Shown here piece by piece: positions 1 through 9,500 of a stretch of DNA of 25,332 nt. Position numbers and translations under genes: made by a program. The notes beneath the pieces were generated by a model. That model was given only the letters and a program-made list of their open reading frames with translations. It was not told the origin of the DNA and searched no databases. Source of the stretch: CAYXZR01 sp964470025. Its GTDB lineage: Bacteria > Patescibacteriota > Patescibacteriia > Buchananbacterales > UBA6539. Each line of letters opens with the position of its first letter. Positions within the stretch are counted from its first letter, which is position 1. The DNA is taken from positions 1 to 25,332 of the forward strand of contig CAYXZR010000011.1 of assembly GCA_964470025.1 (NCBI GenBank), read 5' to 3'.

Positions 1-474
1 AATAGCGTCCGCAGCAGTAAATAGCTCGGTAAATCTTCTGAACCATGACTTCTGCTCATCAGAAAGTGGGTCGTAAGATACAACAACATAAAAACGCTTT
101 GTCATAATATCGCCGATCTTAACCAACTCACTGACATATCCACGGTACTCCGCTGTTTGCATTCTAAGCAAATCATTAGTTTGCTCTTTTTCAATCTTCT
201 CTAGTTTACTTAAATAGGAATCAATATCAAGCATGCGAGATTGAATAACGATCTGAAGTGGGAATTCTAAAGTATTTAAAAATCCTACATATGCCGAAAT
301 AATTGCATTCTGTTCATCTTCTGATTTCAGTGAAAAATTAATACTTGAAACCAAGATAACAGCGCGCAATGTTCCATCTTTCAAAATAACACAGTCCTCC
401 TTAATCTGAGCAATATCTAAAAACTGCTGTGTTGAGACGCTTACTTTTTTATTGGCTAGCTTCTTTGATTTCAT
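1..474 (-). CDS. TraC-like / VirB4 N-terminal-domain-like protein, 3' end beyond window
   Basis: The reading frame is open from the ATG at 474 to the left edge (158 visible codons, no stop), so the product is partial. It starts MKSKKLANKKVSVSTQQFLD and continues with an I-x-x-D-x-V-I-L-K-D-G-T-L-R-A-V stretch and a later segment on fitting LEFPLQIVIQSR. This pattern resembles the N-terminal non-ATPase domain of VirB4/TraC proteins, which docks the T4SS ATPase to the inner membrane. In CPR clusters it is often a separate gene just after prgI and before the virB4 ATPase gene; that is recall, not a search. It begins 7 nt after the prgI stop, with no clear Shine-Dalgarno, so translational coupling is likely. 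No Walker motif is visible, and whether the ATPase domain follows in the same chain cannot be seen. The family call is moderate; the gene itself is secure. Confidence 0.62.
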   Translation of the reverse strand, partial: MKSKKLANKKVSVSTQQFLDIAQIKEDCVILKDGTLRAVILVSSINFSLKSEDEQNAIISAYVGFLNTLEFPLQIVIQSRMLDIDSYLSKLEKIEKEQTNDLLRMQTAEYRGYVSELVKIGDIMTKRFYVVVSYDPLSDEQKSWFRRFTELFTAADAI

Positions 475-481
475 GAAATTA

Positions 482-916
482 TTATAATGTTTCATCAGAT
501 GAATAAACACCCCCCGTGTCTGCAATAAGTGACAACTCTGCTAAACGAGAAGATCCTACTTGCTCTTTATGTGGAACAACAAGTAAAGTGTCATCATCCT
601 GTTTCGCTGAATCTTTCTTTATTGTAGCAAGATTTACCATTTTTCCCCAAATACGCAAACGCGGACGCTTAGAAGTTTGCAGAAAATTTAAGAAAAAATA
701 ATGTATTGGCCTTCCATTAATTTTTACAAATGCAATAACCAATGTAATTCCACCAATTAGTGCAAAAAGTAATACAAACAAAGCGAAATCAGACAGCCTG
801 TATGCAACAAAAATAAATCCAGCACCAACAAGCAGTATGATAAATTGTCGTACGGTAATTGGCCCTATGACTTTATCTTCTACGTCAATAAATTGTGGTA
901 CTGTAAATTGCTGCAT
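482..916 (-). CDS. prgI: PrgI family protein (VirB3-like T4SS membrane component)
   Basis: The 144-aa product opens MQQFTVPQFIDVEDKVIGPI, then T-V-R-Q-F, followed by two adjacent hydrophobic segments (about residues 25-42 and 44-64). A basic stretch with KINGRPIHYFFLNFLQTSKR comes next, then a soluble tail. The F-x-V-P-Q-[FY]-I-[DE]-x-[ED]-[DK]-K-I-x-G-P-[LI]-T opening and the double membrane hairpin are typical of PrgI proteins, named after the pCF10 conjugation gene and regarded as VirB3-like inner-membrane parts of type IV secretion systems. CPR genomes carry many copies beside TraC/VirB4 genes, as here. It starts 3 nt after the stop of the 410-aa gene with no Shine-Dalgarno; an out-of-frame ATG overlaps that stop. 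The tail after residue 100 has no recognisable motif. Family assignment is confident; the transported substrate is unknown. Confidence 0.9.
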   Translation of the reverse strand: MQQFTVPQFIDVEDKVIGPITVRQFIILLVGAGFIFVAYRLSDFALFVLLFALIGGITLVIAFVKINGRPIHYFFLNFLQTSKRPRLRIWGKMVNLATIKKDSAKQDDDTLLVVPHKEQVGSSRLAELSLIADTGGVYSSDETL

Positions 917-919
917 ACA

Positions 920-2152
920 TTAGTAACGTAAACGACTATTTAGCTCTGACACTGCATTAAACTCTTCAATAGTAAGCGTTGGTTCTTTCTGTTCAGTTCG
1001 CGAAGTAATAATATCTTCAATATTCTTCGCCCCTTCTATGCTCTCATGCCCAAGGTCAATGTATAGTTGATATACATCACTTTGCTTCCACGCCTTAATT
1101 GCTTCAAGTCGTTTTACAAATGATTCTTGCTCCATTAAATCAATCTTCTCTTCAACCTTAGCTGCTGACGCTTCAGGAGTTGCTGCTAAGCTACGAAAAT
1201 CTTTTACCGATAGCATTTCCAGTTCTTCAATAGGCCCAACTGACTTTGGCTTAAAAACAACATCGTCGATGCGAGGTTTTTGCTGTGGAGTCGGCGTTGG
1301 CTTAGTGGCGGGTTTGGCTACGGAAGGCTGATTGGAAATTGCAGCAGTTGACGGCTTTACTTCTACTCTAGGTGAAACTGAAATAGGTGGCACACCCTTC
1401 ACTAATGAATCAATTTGTTGCTGCACCTCGGGTGAAGGCCGCCTTGGCAACTCTTTTGGTGGATGAAAGGTAATAGCTGGAGCATCTATTTGCTGCTTAA
1501 CAAGGTTTTGATTACCTTGCTTTTGCTTCGAGCTATGAGTATCAAGTAGCTGTACTACCTTAGTTATTTCTTCTTGCTTCAGCCCAATTCCACCCATAGC
1601 AACATCTCGTCCAAGTGTATCGCGGAGCTGCACTCGCGAACGAACACCTTTGATATACGACAACAATAATTTTTCAAAACGCGAACGCAGCTGTGAATCC
1701 GCAAACATAATTTTTGCCTCTTTTTCTACTCTTTGTGCAAACTCAAGCGCTTCATCTACTTGCTTAGCAGCAAGTGGATTTTTTGCAAGCAACACAGTTG
1801 GCTTTGGTGCAGACATTTGTTGCGCAACAACCTTACTAGACGCTTGAACCGTAACTGGCTTTGGTATCTTAGATTGTGCCTGATCTTTCTTGGCAGATTG
1901 GTCAATCTGAGGTTGTTCAGCTTTTTTTTCAGATACAAAACTCGCGGCATTCTTTTTTTGCAACGTAGCATCAATAGCTGCATCATCTGACAAAGGCTGT
2001 ACGACTCCATTGACCAACTGCTTCATTGTGCCATCAGCATCTTTAAAAACAACTACATTTGGAGATTGAGATGAAGCACCTTGAAGCTGTGTTGAATCAT
2101 CTTGAGCCAACATCGAAAAAAAATCATCTTTCGCTGGTTTTTGTGAAACCAT
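920..2152 (-). CDS. Conserved unknown protein with two helical domains and proline-rich linkers (T4SS cluster)
   Basis: I cannot assign a function. The 410-aa product has no signal peptide, membrane segment or cysteine, so it is probably cytoplasmic. Residues 1-125 are disordered, rich in Q, K, S, P and A. Residues 130-205 form a helical domain with R-F-E-K-L-L-L-S-Y-I-K-G-V-R-S-R and then GGIGL near 187-191. A proline-rich linker (225-300) follows. Residues 303-410 are a second helical domain with PIEELEMLSVKDFRSL, IKAWKQSDVYQLYIDLG and a LTIEEFNAVSELNSRLRY ending. I recall both domain patterns from Patescibacteria proteins of unknown role. It lies 11 nt downstream of the 419-aa gene and 3 nt before prgI, which points to a soluble accessory or scaffold partner of the membrane complex. 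The start is uncertain because a strong AAGGAGGT abuts the ATG; the next in-frame Met is residue 14. Confidence 0.75.
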   Translation of the reverse strand: MVSQKPAKDDFFSMLAQDDSTQLQGASSQSPNVVVFKDADGTMKQLVNGVVQPLSDDAAIDATLQKKNAASFVSEKKAEQPQIDQSAKKDQAQSKIPKPVTVQASSKVVAQQMSAPKPTVLLAKNPLAAKQVDEALEFAQRVEKEAKIMFADSQLRSRFEKLLLSYIKGVRSRVQLRDTLGRDVAMGGIGLKQEEITKVVQLLDTHSSKQKQGNQNLVKQQIDAPAITFHPPKELPRRPSPEVQQQIDSLVKGVPPISVSPRVEVKPSTAAISNQPSVAKPATKPTPTPQQKPRIDDVVFKPKSVGPIEELEMLSVKDFRSLAATPEASAAKVEEKIDLMEQESFVKRLEAIKAWKQSDVYQLYIDLGHESIEGAKNIEDIITSRTEQKEPTLTIEEFNAVSELNSRLRY

Positions 2153-2161
2153 ACCTCCTTT
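2153..2161 (-). promoter_or_regulatory. Shine-Dalgarno AAAGGAGGT directly against the start codon
   Basis: This is the best anti-16S match among the gene starts examined. Only one nucleotide separates AGGAGG from the ATG at 2152, far below the usual 5-9 nt. Either the annotated ATG is wrong or this site is used in an unusual way. The next Met codon (2113) has no Shine-Dalgarno of its own at normal spacing. Confidence 0.5.
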
Positions 2162-2163
2162 AT

Positions 2164-3423
2164 TTAGCTAAACCATTTGAATTGCTTAGCTGCAACATCA
2201 AAATATGCCACTTTATTATACTCTTTTTTACCTGTACTGACAAAAATACTAGCTAAATGAGCACCCTGCCGTGCTGCATCACCTTCACTCATGCCAAGTC
2301 GATCTTCTAAGACATACTGGATAAACAATCGCACAAAGCGCACTGAGCTTGGATTTTCTTGAAACTCTCGTGCCACTTCTTCATTATACTTTTTCTGCCA
2401 CGCAACAGTCAGAAAATCACGCAATTTTTTATCCTGCTCAAGAAAACTTACAAGTTGCCTATTACCTACAAGTAATCGAAATGCAGCAACAACGCTTGCT
2501 GGTTGATTATTCTGCACAGATTCAAAGAAAAATTGCTGCAATCCTTTATCATCATTTACAAATTGCTTTTGAATTTTCTCGTATTCTTCTGAAACTTTTT
2601 TCTCAAATTTCTGATCACCTTGATATGCATTAATAATTTGCTGTTGCACATCGGAGATTGAAGCACTATTTTGAACATTTGTAACATCTTCATCGTCATT
2701 ACTCTCGTCAATAGAAGAACCATTCAAAGTATACCCAAAACCAGCATCAAAAACCTTTAGCACCCCACCATCATCAATCATTTCCATATCCTCATAGCCA
2801 AACTGATCTTTTGAAGAAAGTTTTAAGTATTCATAAAGATCAAATAGTTTAGTTAATACGTCTCGTTCACCTTTTGATAATGGCTGAGTATTTTTATCAT
2901 TAGCAATATAGTCAACTCGCTTAACTTGTTCAACTAAATCACCACCCAACTTATCCCGAAAATCAGCTAACCAATTGCCAACTGTCGGCTTATCTGTCTC
3001 ACCCTTGAGACTAAAAGGTGCGCTAGTTAAGGCCTGCTGGTTTTGATCTAGCGATCTAATGAGTTGACGTCGCACAGTGTCCCTCTGCTCTAAGGGCAAA
3101 AAGGACAGCATTGTTTTTACAGAAGTAAAAATATCAATATCTTGATTTTTAAGTGAAGCAACAATATTCTGGCCGAATAAAACACCTGCCACTTGCGTAG
3201 ACCATCGGTGAAGTGACAAAACCTGCAATTCAGAAATCAGCTCACGGTACTCTTCTTCAATTGAGGTAGAAAGTTTAACAGACTTAAGTGACTTACTTAA
3301 TATATCAGCTAAATAATAAGCATCGACAATATCATTTGCCTCAATGATTGCACGTGCCCGCTTCTTAATATCAGAAACAACTCGCTTAAGTCCTAATTGT
3401 GAAGTAGTGTATGGCAACTCCAT
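2164..3423 (-). CDS. Conserved all-helical unknown protein (T4SS cluster)
   Basis: This is a 419-aa soluble product without signal peptide, membrane segment or cysteine. Most of it reads as amphipathic helix. Visible landmarks are a helical N-terminal domain (1-130), a middle segment with W-L-A-D-F-R-D-K-L-G-G and LSKGERDVLTKLFDLYEYLK (151-201), an acidic loop (about 236-248, ESNDDEDV), a charged coiled-coil-like stretch (255-295), and a C-terminal domain with LGMSEGDAARQGAHLA and a YFDVAAKQFKW end. I recall the middle and C-terminal patterns from CPR proteins of unknown role. It starts 6 nt after the TrbL-like gene and ends 11 nt before the 410-aa gene, so it should be co-expressed with the T4SS-like membrane proteins. 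A cytoplasmic scaffold or regulator is possible, but nothing in the sequence proves it. Confidence 0.72.
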   Translation of the reverse strand: MELPYTTSQLGLKRVVSDIKKRARAIIEANDIVDAYYLADILSKSLKSVKLSTSIEEEYRELISELQVLSLHRWSTQVAGVLFGQNIVASLKNQDIDIFTSVKTMLSFLPLEQRDTVRRQLIRSLDQNQQALTSAPFSLKGETDKPTVGNWLADFRDKLGGDLVEQVKRVDYIANDKNTQPLSKGERDVLTKLFDLYEYLKLSSKDQFGYEDMEMIDDGGVLKVFDAGFGYTLNGSSIDESNDDEDVTNVQNSASISDVQQQIINAYQGDQKFEKKVSEEYEKIQKQFVNDDKGLQQFFFESVQNNQPASVVAAFRLLVGNRQLVSFLEQDKKLRDFLTVAWQKKYNEEVAREFQENPSSVRFVRLFIQYVLEDRLGMSEGDAARQGAHLASIFVSTGKKEYNKVAYFDVAAKQFKWFS

Positions 3424-3429
3424 ATAACG

Positions 3430-6400
3430 TTATACTTTATGTTTTTTGACTTCACTCTGAATAGCATCAAGTGTATTTGACAAAGCCTTAGGATCATAAT
3501 TACCACTTGAATTTTCGTTAGCTGCCAATCTAACTCGAAGCTTCACTATCTGTTCTTTATCAGCATTCTTGCCTTTGCGAGAATTCAGAATTGCTTGCAT
3601 CTTCTCGAGCTCACTATTCAACTGCTCAACCTCTGCCTTAATTTGCTCCTGTGAACCAGCAATAATAGCTTCACGAACACCCTTAACTGCCACTGTTGAT
3701 CTCTGAGAGATCTCACTAGTCAGGTTAATTTTCGTCGCTTCAGCTGAAATTTTCTGAGATGCACTTGAGCCATCTCCAGCACCAAGTGCTGCATCAATAT
3801 CACTCTTACTTGCACTAGCCTTAAGCTCAGACGCCACTTTTTTCAAATCATCAGATGCTTCAAGTTTAACTGGTTCAGACTTTTGCGCATCAGAAGCTGT
3901 ATCCGAACCTTTCTTTGTCTCTCCCTTAGATGTGTCATTATCATCAGAAGCTTTACGGCGAACTTCTTGTCGAATCACTTTTCCCTTGTCATCTTTAATA
4001 TCTTCAATATCAAAATCGTTTTCCTTAAAATCAGCTTTTCCACCCTTCTCTAAAGCATCAAGCCCAGCCAAAACACGCATCTTTGTATTAGTTGAAATAT
4101 CATCGCGTGCGTTAACCTGGTTTCGAATTCTGTCAGCCTCTGCTACAAAATCTTCCCGAGCCTTAGGCCGAACACGATCCGCCTGAGCTCTTAAGGAGTC
4201 AAATAATCGAGCTAAGATATTTTCATTCTTAAATGTCCACTCTTGAAGTCCAGCATACCCACGAGCCTCGCCGTTAGATGACTCTGTCTGCTGTAGATAC
4301 ATTTCAGCACGTACTTCACGAGCAACCTGTTGAGGTTCTTTAAGCGAAAGAGAAAAGTTTGCTCCAGCAGCAATCTTACCCATTTCACGTGGATCAACCA
4401 TGGCCCTATTGCCATTCTTATCAACTTCAACCAGTCCAAATAGCTGTGACTCACCTGCAGCCATGGCATGTTTAGTAACCTGGTTAACAAGCCGAGCTGT
4501 TTTTTCTTGATTACCACCTGTCATGTAGTCAAGCGCGAGCAAGACATTCTTATTTGAGTAGGTACCAACCTTTTCTTGTGTAAGATCATACTTTTGCTTA
4601 TCTTTTTCAGAAAGATTGTTGTAAGCAGTTTCACTAAAGCCAGCTTTTTTATGGTATTCACCATCGTTAACCTCAACATACTTCTCACGCTCATAATCAC
4701 TTAACTTGTCATACGCTTCTTTATTAATTGAAGCTTTTTCATGACCTGAGTAGGTAGTACCTTCATCAAGCTGCAACCCATCAAACTTATCTGCAGCAAA
4801 CTTATTAATCTTACCTTTATGCAACTTCATGTATTCATGCATGAAATCATTTAGATTTCGATCTGCTGCAGCGACCTGCAGTGCAGCAGCAGCTGAGTTT
4901 TCACTAGCGTTATCACCCAAAAACTGACCATCGCTACTTAAATTATTAAGCACTTCTTTAATCTGCTCAGGTGACTGAGGAATAACATCAGTCAGCTCAC
5001 GCTGCTCACCGCTAACAGCAGCATTAATTGCTTGATCATATAGGCGTGATTGTGTTCGAGAACCTATATCACCACCGAAAGCTCCAAAAGCTCTTACCTT
5101 GCCTGTACTAAAACCAATTTGTCGGTTAAATAAATCAGCCCCGGCCTCAGCTGAACCACGAATTGCCTCTTCTTCTACACGCTGTCGACGCAATGCTAAT
5201 GACTGGGGAATTGTACGGAGTTTCATCTTCGGCGCAAATTTTTCAATATCTGAACCTAATCCAACAAGACGTCGACCAAGCTTACCCTTAAACCTTCCCT
5301 CCTGAGGAAGCAATCCACCAACTCCTTTAATACTTTTTCCAGTTAACACTCCCACTCCACGAGCAGCAGGTGAAAATACTCGGTCATCTAGTCTTCTGCC
5401 CATCCAGCTCAAAGATCCTGTTAAGCCGCCTTTTAGTTTATTTGCCATAATAGATGAACCAGCAACATTAGAAAACTTCAAACACATCAAAAATCCACCG
5501 ATCAGTAAACCAAAACCTATAAAAAAGTTAAACCATACAGTATTTGAACGCAGTCCAGAGATTGGCTGCTCACCTCCACCCAACTGATCTAGGTTAGCAG
5601 TTATCGCCTCAAAAGTCGGATCACCACCTGCAGCAGGTCCAACCGGGTCATCAACAACTTGTAGTGGATTCAATGAGGCAAAGGACAACCAAAGCACAAA
5701 AGCCACACATGGACCAATTAATAAGTATCGAACAAACTCACTCCACCACTGCTTTGAGATGCCCTGCGTCTGCGGCAATGCAGCTGCGGCAAAAGCCAAT
5801 GGAGAAACAATAGTTAAAAACCATAGCATTACAATACGAACAAGTAGCACTGTAGCAAATAAAAATATGATAGCGAGTGCCACAAAGCTAAAGATAACCG
5901 CTAAAATCAAAGAAGAAATTGCTGCAAATACCAAATCTGCTGTTGCACCCACACTGGAGATCGTCCCCTGGCTTAATGTGTCATTATAAAAATGATTCAC
6001 CTGAAGCATTGCAAGAATCGCCGAACCTAGATCACCTGCCGCGGCAAATGCTCGCAGAAAGGTCAGCATGACAATCTGAGAACCATCAATTAGCAACCCG
6101 GCAATTAAACGACTGAAGTTAACCAATACTGCCATCATTAACAATTTTGGCAGCAATGCCCTCAAATTATATGACTGAATTCGAAGAATAGTCGCAATAG
6201 CAATAACCAGCGTTATAATCAAGAAGCCCAAGTTGGCAACATCACGAAGAAGTGTCCAGCCTAACTGTACGGGTTGTGCGTTAGCAATATCGCTATATTG
6301 AGCAAATACAGTAAGTAATAATGCAACTCTCACCAATGTCCATCCAATTACTTTTGTTATAGCAGAAACCACCACATACACGACGTAAGCTACATTATTA

Positions 6401-6591
6401 TAGAAAGAATCAAAAGCACTACTAATTGCTTCTTCAAAGAATCCTTTATCTTCTTCCTCAGCAGCAACAGTAACATTACCCCCTCCTCCAGTACTTTGTG
6501 CCAACACTGGAGCAGTCATAACAAAAAAGCCAAGTACAAAAGAAAAAATCAATGTAATGTTAAATATTTTTTTCATCCTAAGTAAATTCAT
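3430..6591 (-). CDS. TrbL/VirB6-like polytopic T4SS protein with long soluble C-terminal tail
   Basis: The 1053-aa product begins with a signal-like segment (MKKIFNITLIFSFVLGFFV, from residue 6) ending near VLAQ. Hydrophobic segments follow at about 68-97, 117-137, 147-167, 217-252, 254-275, 284-305 and 352-372. The core, with R-D-V-A-N-L-G-F-L-I-I-T-L, ALLPKLLMMAVLVNFSRLIA and VMLWFLTIVSPLAFAAAALP, matches the TrbL/VirB6-like proteins found beside PrgI in CPR genomes. VirB6 proteins form part of the inner-membrane translocation path of type IV secretion systems. Residues 373-1053 are a hydrophilic, charged tail with a short internal repeat and a C-terminal coiled coil (about 980-1050); extended VirB6 proteins are known, for example in Rickettsiales. 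It begins 2 nt after the giant gene. The start may be the ATG at 6576 (MKKIF) rather than 6591; neither has a well-placed Shine-Dalgarno. Confidence 0.85.
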   Translation of the reverse strand: MNLLRMKKIFNITLIFSFVLGFFVMTAPVLAQSTGGGGNVTVAAEEEDKGFFEEAISSAFDSFYNNVAYVVYVVVSAITKVIGWTLVRVALLLTVFAQYSDIANAQPVQLGWTLLRDVANLGFLIITLVIAIATILRIQSYNLRALLPKLLMMAVLVNFSRLIAGLLIDGSQIVMLTFLRAFAAAGDLGSAILAMLQVNHFYNDTLSQGTISSVGATADLVFAAISSLILAVIFSFVALAIIFLFATVLLVRIVMLWFLTIVSPLAFAAAALPQTQGISKQWWSEFVRYLLIGPCVAFVLWLSFASLNPLQVVDDPVGPAAGGDPTFEAITANLDQLGGGEQPISGLRSNTVWFNFFIGFGLLIGGFLMCLKFSNVAGSSIMANKLKGGLTGSLSWMGRRLDDRVFSPAARGVGVLTGKSIKGVGGLLPQEGRFKGKLGRRLVGLGSDIEKFAPKMKLRTIPQSLALRRQRVEEEAIRGSAEAGADLFNRQIGFSTGKVRAFGAFGGDIGSRTQSRLYDQAINAAVSGEQRELTDVIPQSPEQIKEVLNNLSSDGQFLGDNASENSAAAALQVAAADRNLNDFMHEYMKLHKGKINKFAADKFDGLQLDEGTTYSGHEKASINKEAYDKLSDYEREKYVEVNDGEYHKKAGFSETAYNNLSEKDKQKYDLTQEKVGTYSNKNVLLALDYMTGGNQEKTARLVNQVTKHAMAAGESQLFGLVEVDKNGNRAMVDPREMGKIAAGANFSLSLKEPQQVAREVRAEMYLQQTESSNGEARGYAGLQEWTFKNENILARLFDSLRAQADRVRPKAREDFVAEADRIRNQVNARDDISTNTKMRVLAGLDALEKGGKADFKENDFDIEDIKDDKGKVIRQEVRRKASDDNDTSKGETKKGSDTASDAQKSEPVKLEASDDLKKVASELKASASKSDIDAALGAGDGSSASQKISAEATKINLTSEISQRSTVAVKGVREAIIAGSQEQIKAEVEQLNSELEKMQAILNSRKGKNADKEQIVKLRVRLAANENSSGNYDPKALSNTLDAIQSEVKKHKV
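4564..4734 (-). repeat. 30-residue duplication in the TrbL-like tail
   Basis: Residues 622-638 (INKEAYDKLSDYEREKY) and 652-668 (FSETAYNNLSEKDKQKY) align without gaps at a 30-residue offset, sharing the pattern A-Y-[DN]-x-L-S-[DE]-x-x-[RK]-[EQ]-K-Y. This is a diverged tandem repeat in the soluble tail. Its role is unknown. Confidence 0.6.
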
Positions 6592-6593
6592 AC

Positions 6594-9500
6594 CTACTCA
6601 ATACCAACGATTATATAATCAGGGTAGCTGGTCCATGCGTTTTGCTCAGTTTCACAAGCTGAACCAACATAGCCCCACACATCATTACCTGCAACTGGCA
6701 AGCCCAATCGATTCAACTCTGCATTACACCAGCCCCAGTTATCGATCAACTGAATACGCGGACGCAAGTAACAACGGCGACCTTCAACTTGAATACCTAG
6801 ATCATTAAACCATGCTGGCGGATTGTTTGTTGCATCAGGACAGTAAATTCTATTATTACTTGCACTCTCAGCACGATCTCTCTCTAGTAGATCATAGTAA
6901 CTATATGAGTGGCTAAATACATAAGGATTTTCAGCATTTGGACGATCACGCAACTGCTGTCCTGAGAAAGTAGAGATAGAAGCATCTCCCCAATCAACTC
7001 GAACCTGAGACAATGGCAATTGTGAACCATTAACTGAGCCATTGAAGCTTAGAGAAATCTCAGCCGCACCACGCAGATTAATCAGCTCAATCTCTCGATC
7101 AACTGCATTATTAACAGTGATATTTTTTACAATCGGCGCTACACCACAGTAATCACATGCTGCGTCATTTGATGGATCGCCATCATTACATGCTGTTACG
7201 GCTGCAGTAAATGTAGCTTCATTATTTGTTGCGGGCCTTCTATTTGCAACACACTGCAACTGCGGAGTAGACCAAATAAGATTTTGTTTATCAGTTCTAA
7301 TATACTGCGGGCTTCTTTGCACACATGATCCAGAGATAACCTCATCTCCAAGATTGAAACAATCAGAATCAACAGTACAAATACTATTCTCATTTGGCGT
7401 GAATGGATTACAAAGACGTGCCTGACCAGCAACAATACCTGTATTTCGAGAATTCCACGTCCATGCACTGTAGCTTTGTGCAAATAAACGCTTCAATCTT
7501 TCTGCAGCCTGTGCACTACCATTGGAATCAGAGTCAGAAACCTCAATATATGTTCGATCAGGTAGGAAGCAAGGAGCAGTGCCGTCTGGATTATTGCAAG
7601 AGTAAGGTGAACCAGCTCTAGCTTGATATGGTGGATTAAAATTATCCGTGTCGGCAGTTTCTACAAACAAAGGTTGGTTACCAATAAAGAGCGTATCGTC
7701 ATTTGGTGAATTAGGGTTGTCAGCTGCATCGTCTTTTGCATCCCAAGCAGATGGATCATCAACTGGGGCAGGGTTAACAACTGCTCCAAATGGAATACCA
7801 TCTTGAGAATATGTATAATCTAAGGTTGGCACAGAGTAATCTGTACCTGCAGTAAGTCGTGAAAACCATGCCTTATTCTGACCAGTTGAAGTAACAACCT
7901 CTACCAATTCTTCACAAAATTGATAATGGAATTTAAATTGCCACTCAAACTGGCCTGAATCTGATGTATGATCACAAACACCGTATTCAATATTACGTAG
8001 GTCATCTCCATCAAAATTTGCCTTAATATAACTAATGGTCTTTTTGCGGTTATCAAGTCCATTATTATAATTTCGCCTACAATAACCATAATCAACAGTA
8101 GCCTGTCTCGCACGCTGAGCGCCATTCCAGATATCCTTAAGTCCATTGCCATCTTGATCATCAGTAGACCAACCGTCTCTACCGGCTTCAATATTTTTAG
8201 CCTGCTCCAGTAGTCGATCAGGTAGCTTAGTAAAGTATTGCTGGCAACCTCCATCTTCATCACCACAACCCTCATAAGTACTGTAAATTGAATTATCTTC
8301 ACAAGGATATGACTTACCATCAACAACTGCTGAAGTCTGATTTACAGCACATCTACCATCACTGTAGTCACTATACTGCATATTATTGTTGTCAGTGTAC
8401 TCAGTAAGCCATCCTATTTCATAATTATTTCCTGGGTTAAGAGACAATTTCGGGAATCTGAATAAACTACCCGTACCTTGACCATCAAACAATACCTCAA
8501 CAGTAATATATGATGGTTTACCAAAAGAAACAGGTGGTGTCATTGTCCAAAAACCTATTCCAGGATCTTCTCCATTAGTACCGCGCCTACCAGTAGAACC
8601 AACCACAATTGGAATAGTAGTATTTGACATCTGGGAGCAGTAGTAGAGAGGAGATCTGTTAGTATACCCCCTAAACTCATCAACGAAATCACCCTTAATC
8701 AGGTCAACTGGGTACCACTGTAAACAAACATCTGGATCACTAGGGTCCTTAAGTAAACAGTAGCCCTGACGACCAACATTGAAGATACTTTGATCATCAA
8801 CGTACTGACATGCAAGTGCATCTTGAGTAGGATAAATCCGACAACTTGGAGCAATTAAATTTTGATTATCAAACACACCGTCTCCATTCCGATCAACAGT
8901 CGTAGGAGCATCTTGTGCCAATAGTGCGGGAACAATTGCAATATTATCAACATATGAAACACCTTCGAGATCACATTTTTCATCGCCATCACTATCAGCA
9001 CATTCACCAAAGCCAAAACTAGTACCGTCCACTGGCAAAATATGTGTGATATGAACTCTCAATAAATCAAAATTGTCTGAGTTAAATGAGATTAATCTAC
9101 TCTTCCAATCCAAACCCGAAGAGACTCGCACAGCAGTGCTGGCAAGTGGAGTATAATCATTTGCACTACCAGCTACTCTTCCCTCAAGATACGCATAGAA
9201 TTCAGCATTATCTGGCTTTAAGTTTAAAGTGTTTATATCAATTGAAAAATTATAATTTTGACCCGGCATCACTTCGAAAGACTCAGAAACAGCAGCATAT
9301 GGCTCACGATAAATATCAGTACCCGCGGATAGGCGCAACATACCATTACCCTCTCGAATATCAACACCTTCAACGGCTGAAGTAAATGACGTATTGGCAA
9401 GTGTAGAGAAAAATGCTGGCTGCCACTTCACTGCGCTAGTTGCATACTGCCAACCAACAGGCTTACCAGTTGTATAGAAAAACTCAAAGCCGCCATTTTG

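Noticed and set aside
7901..8326. Minus-strand ORF of 141 codons
   Set aside because: It overlaps the giant gene in another frame and shows no start site or domain.
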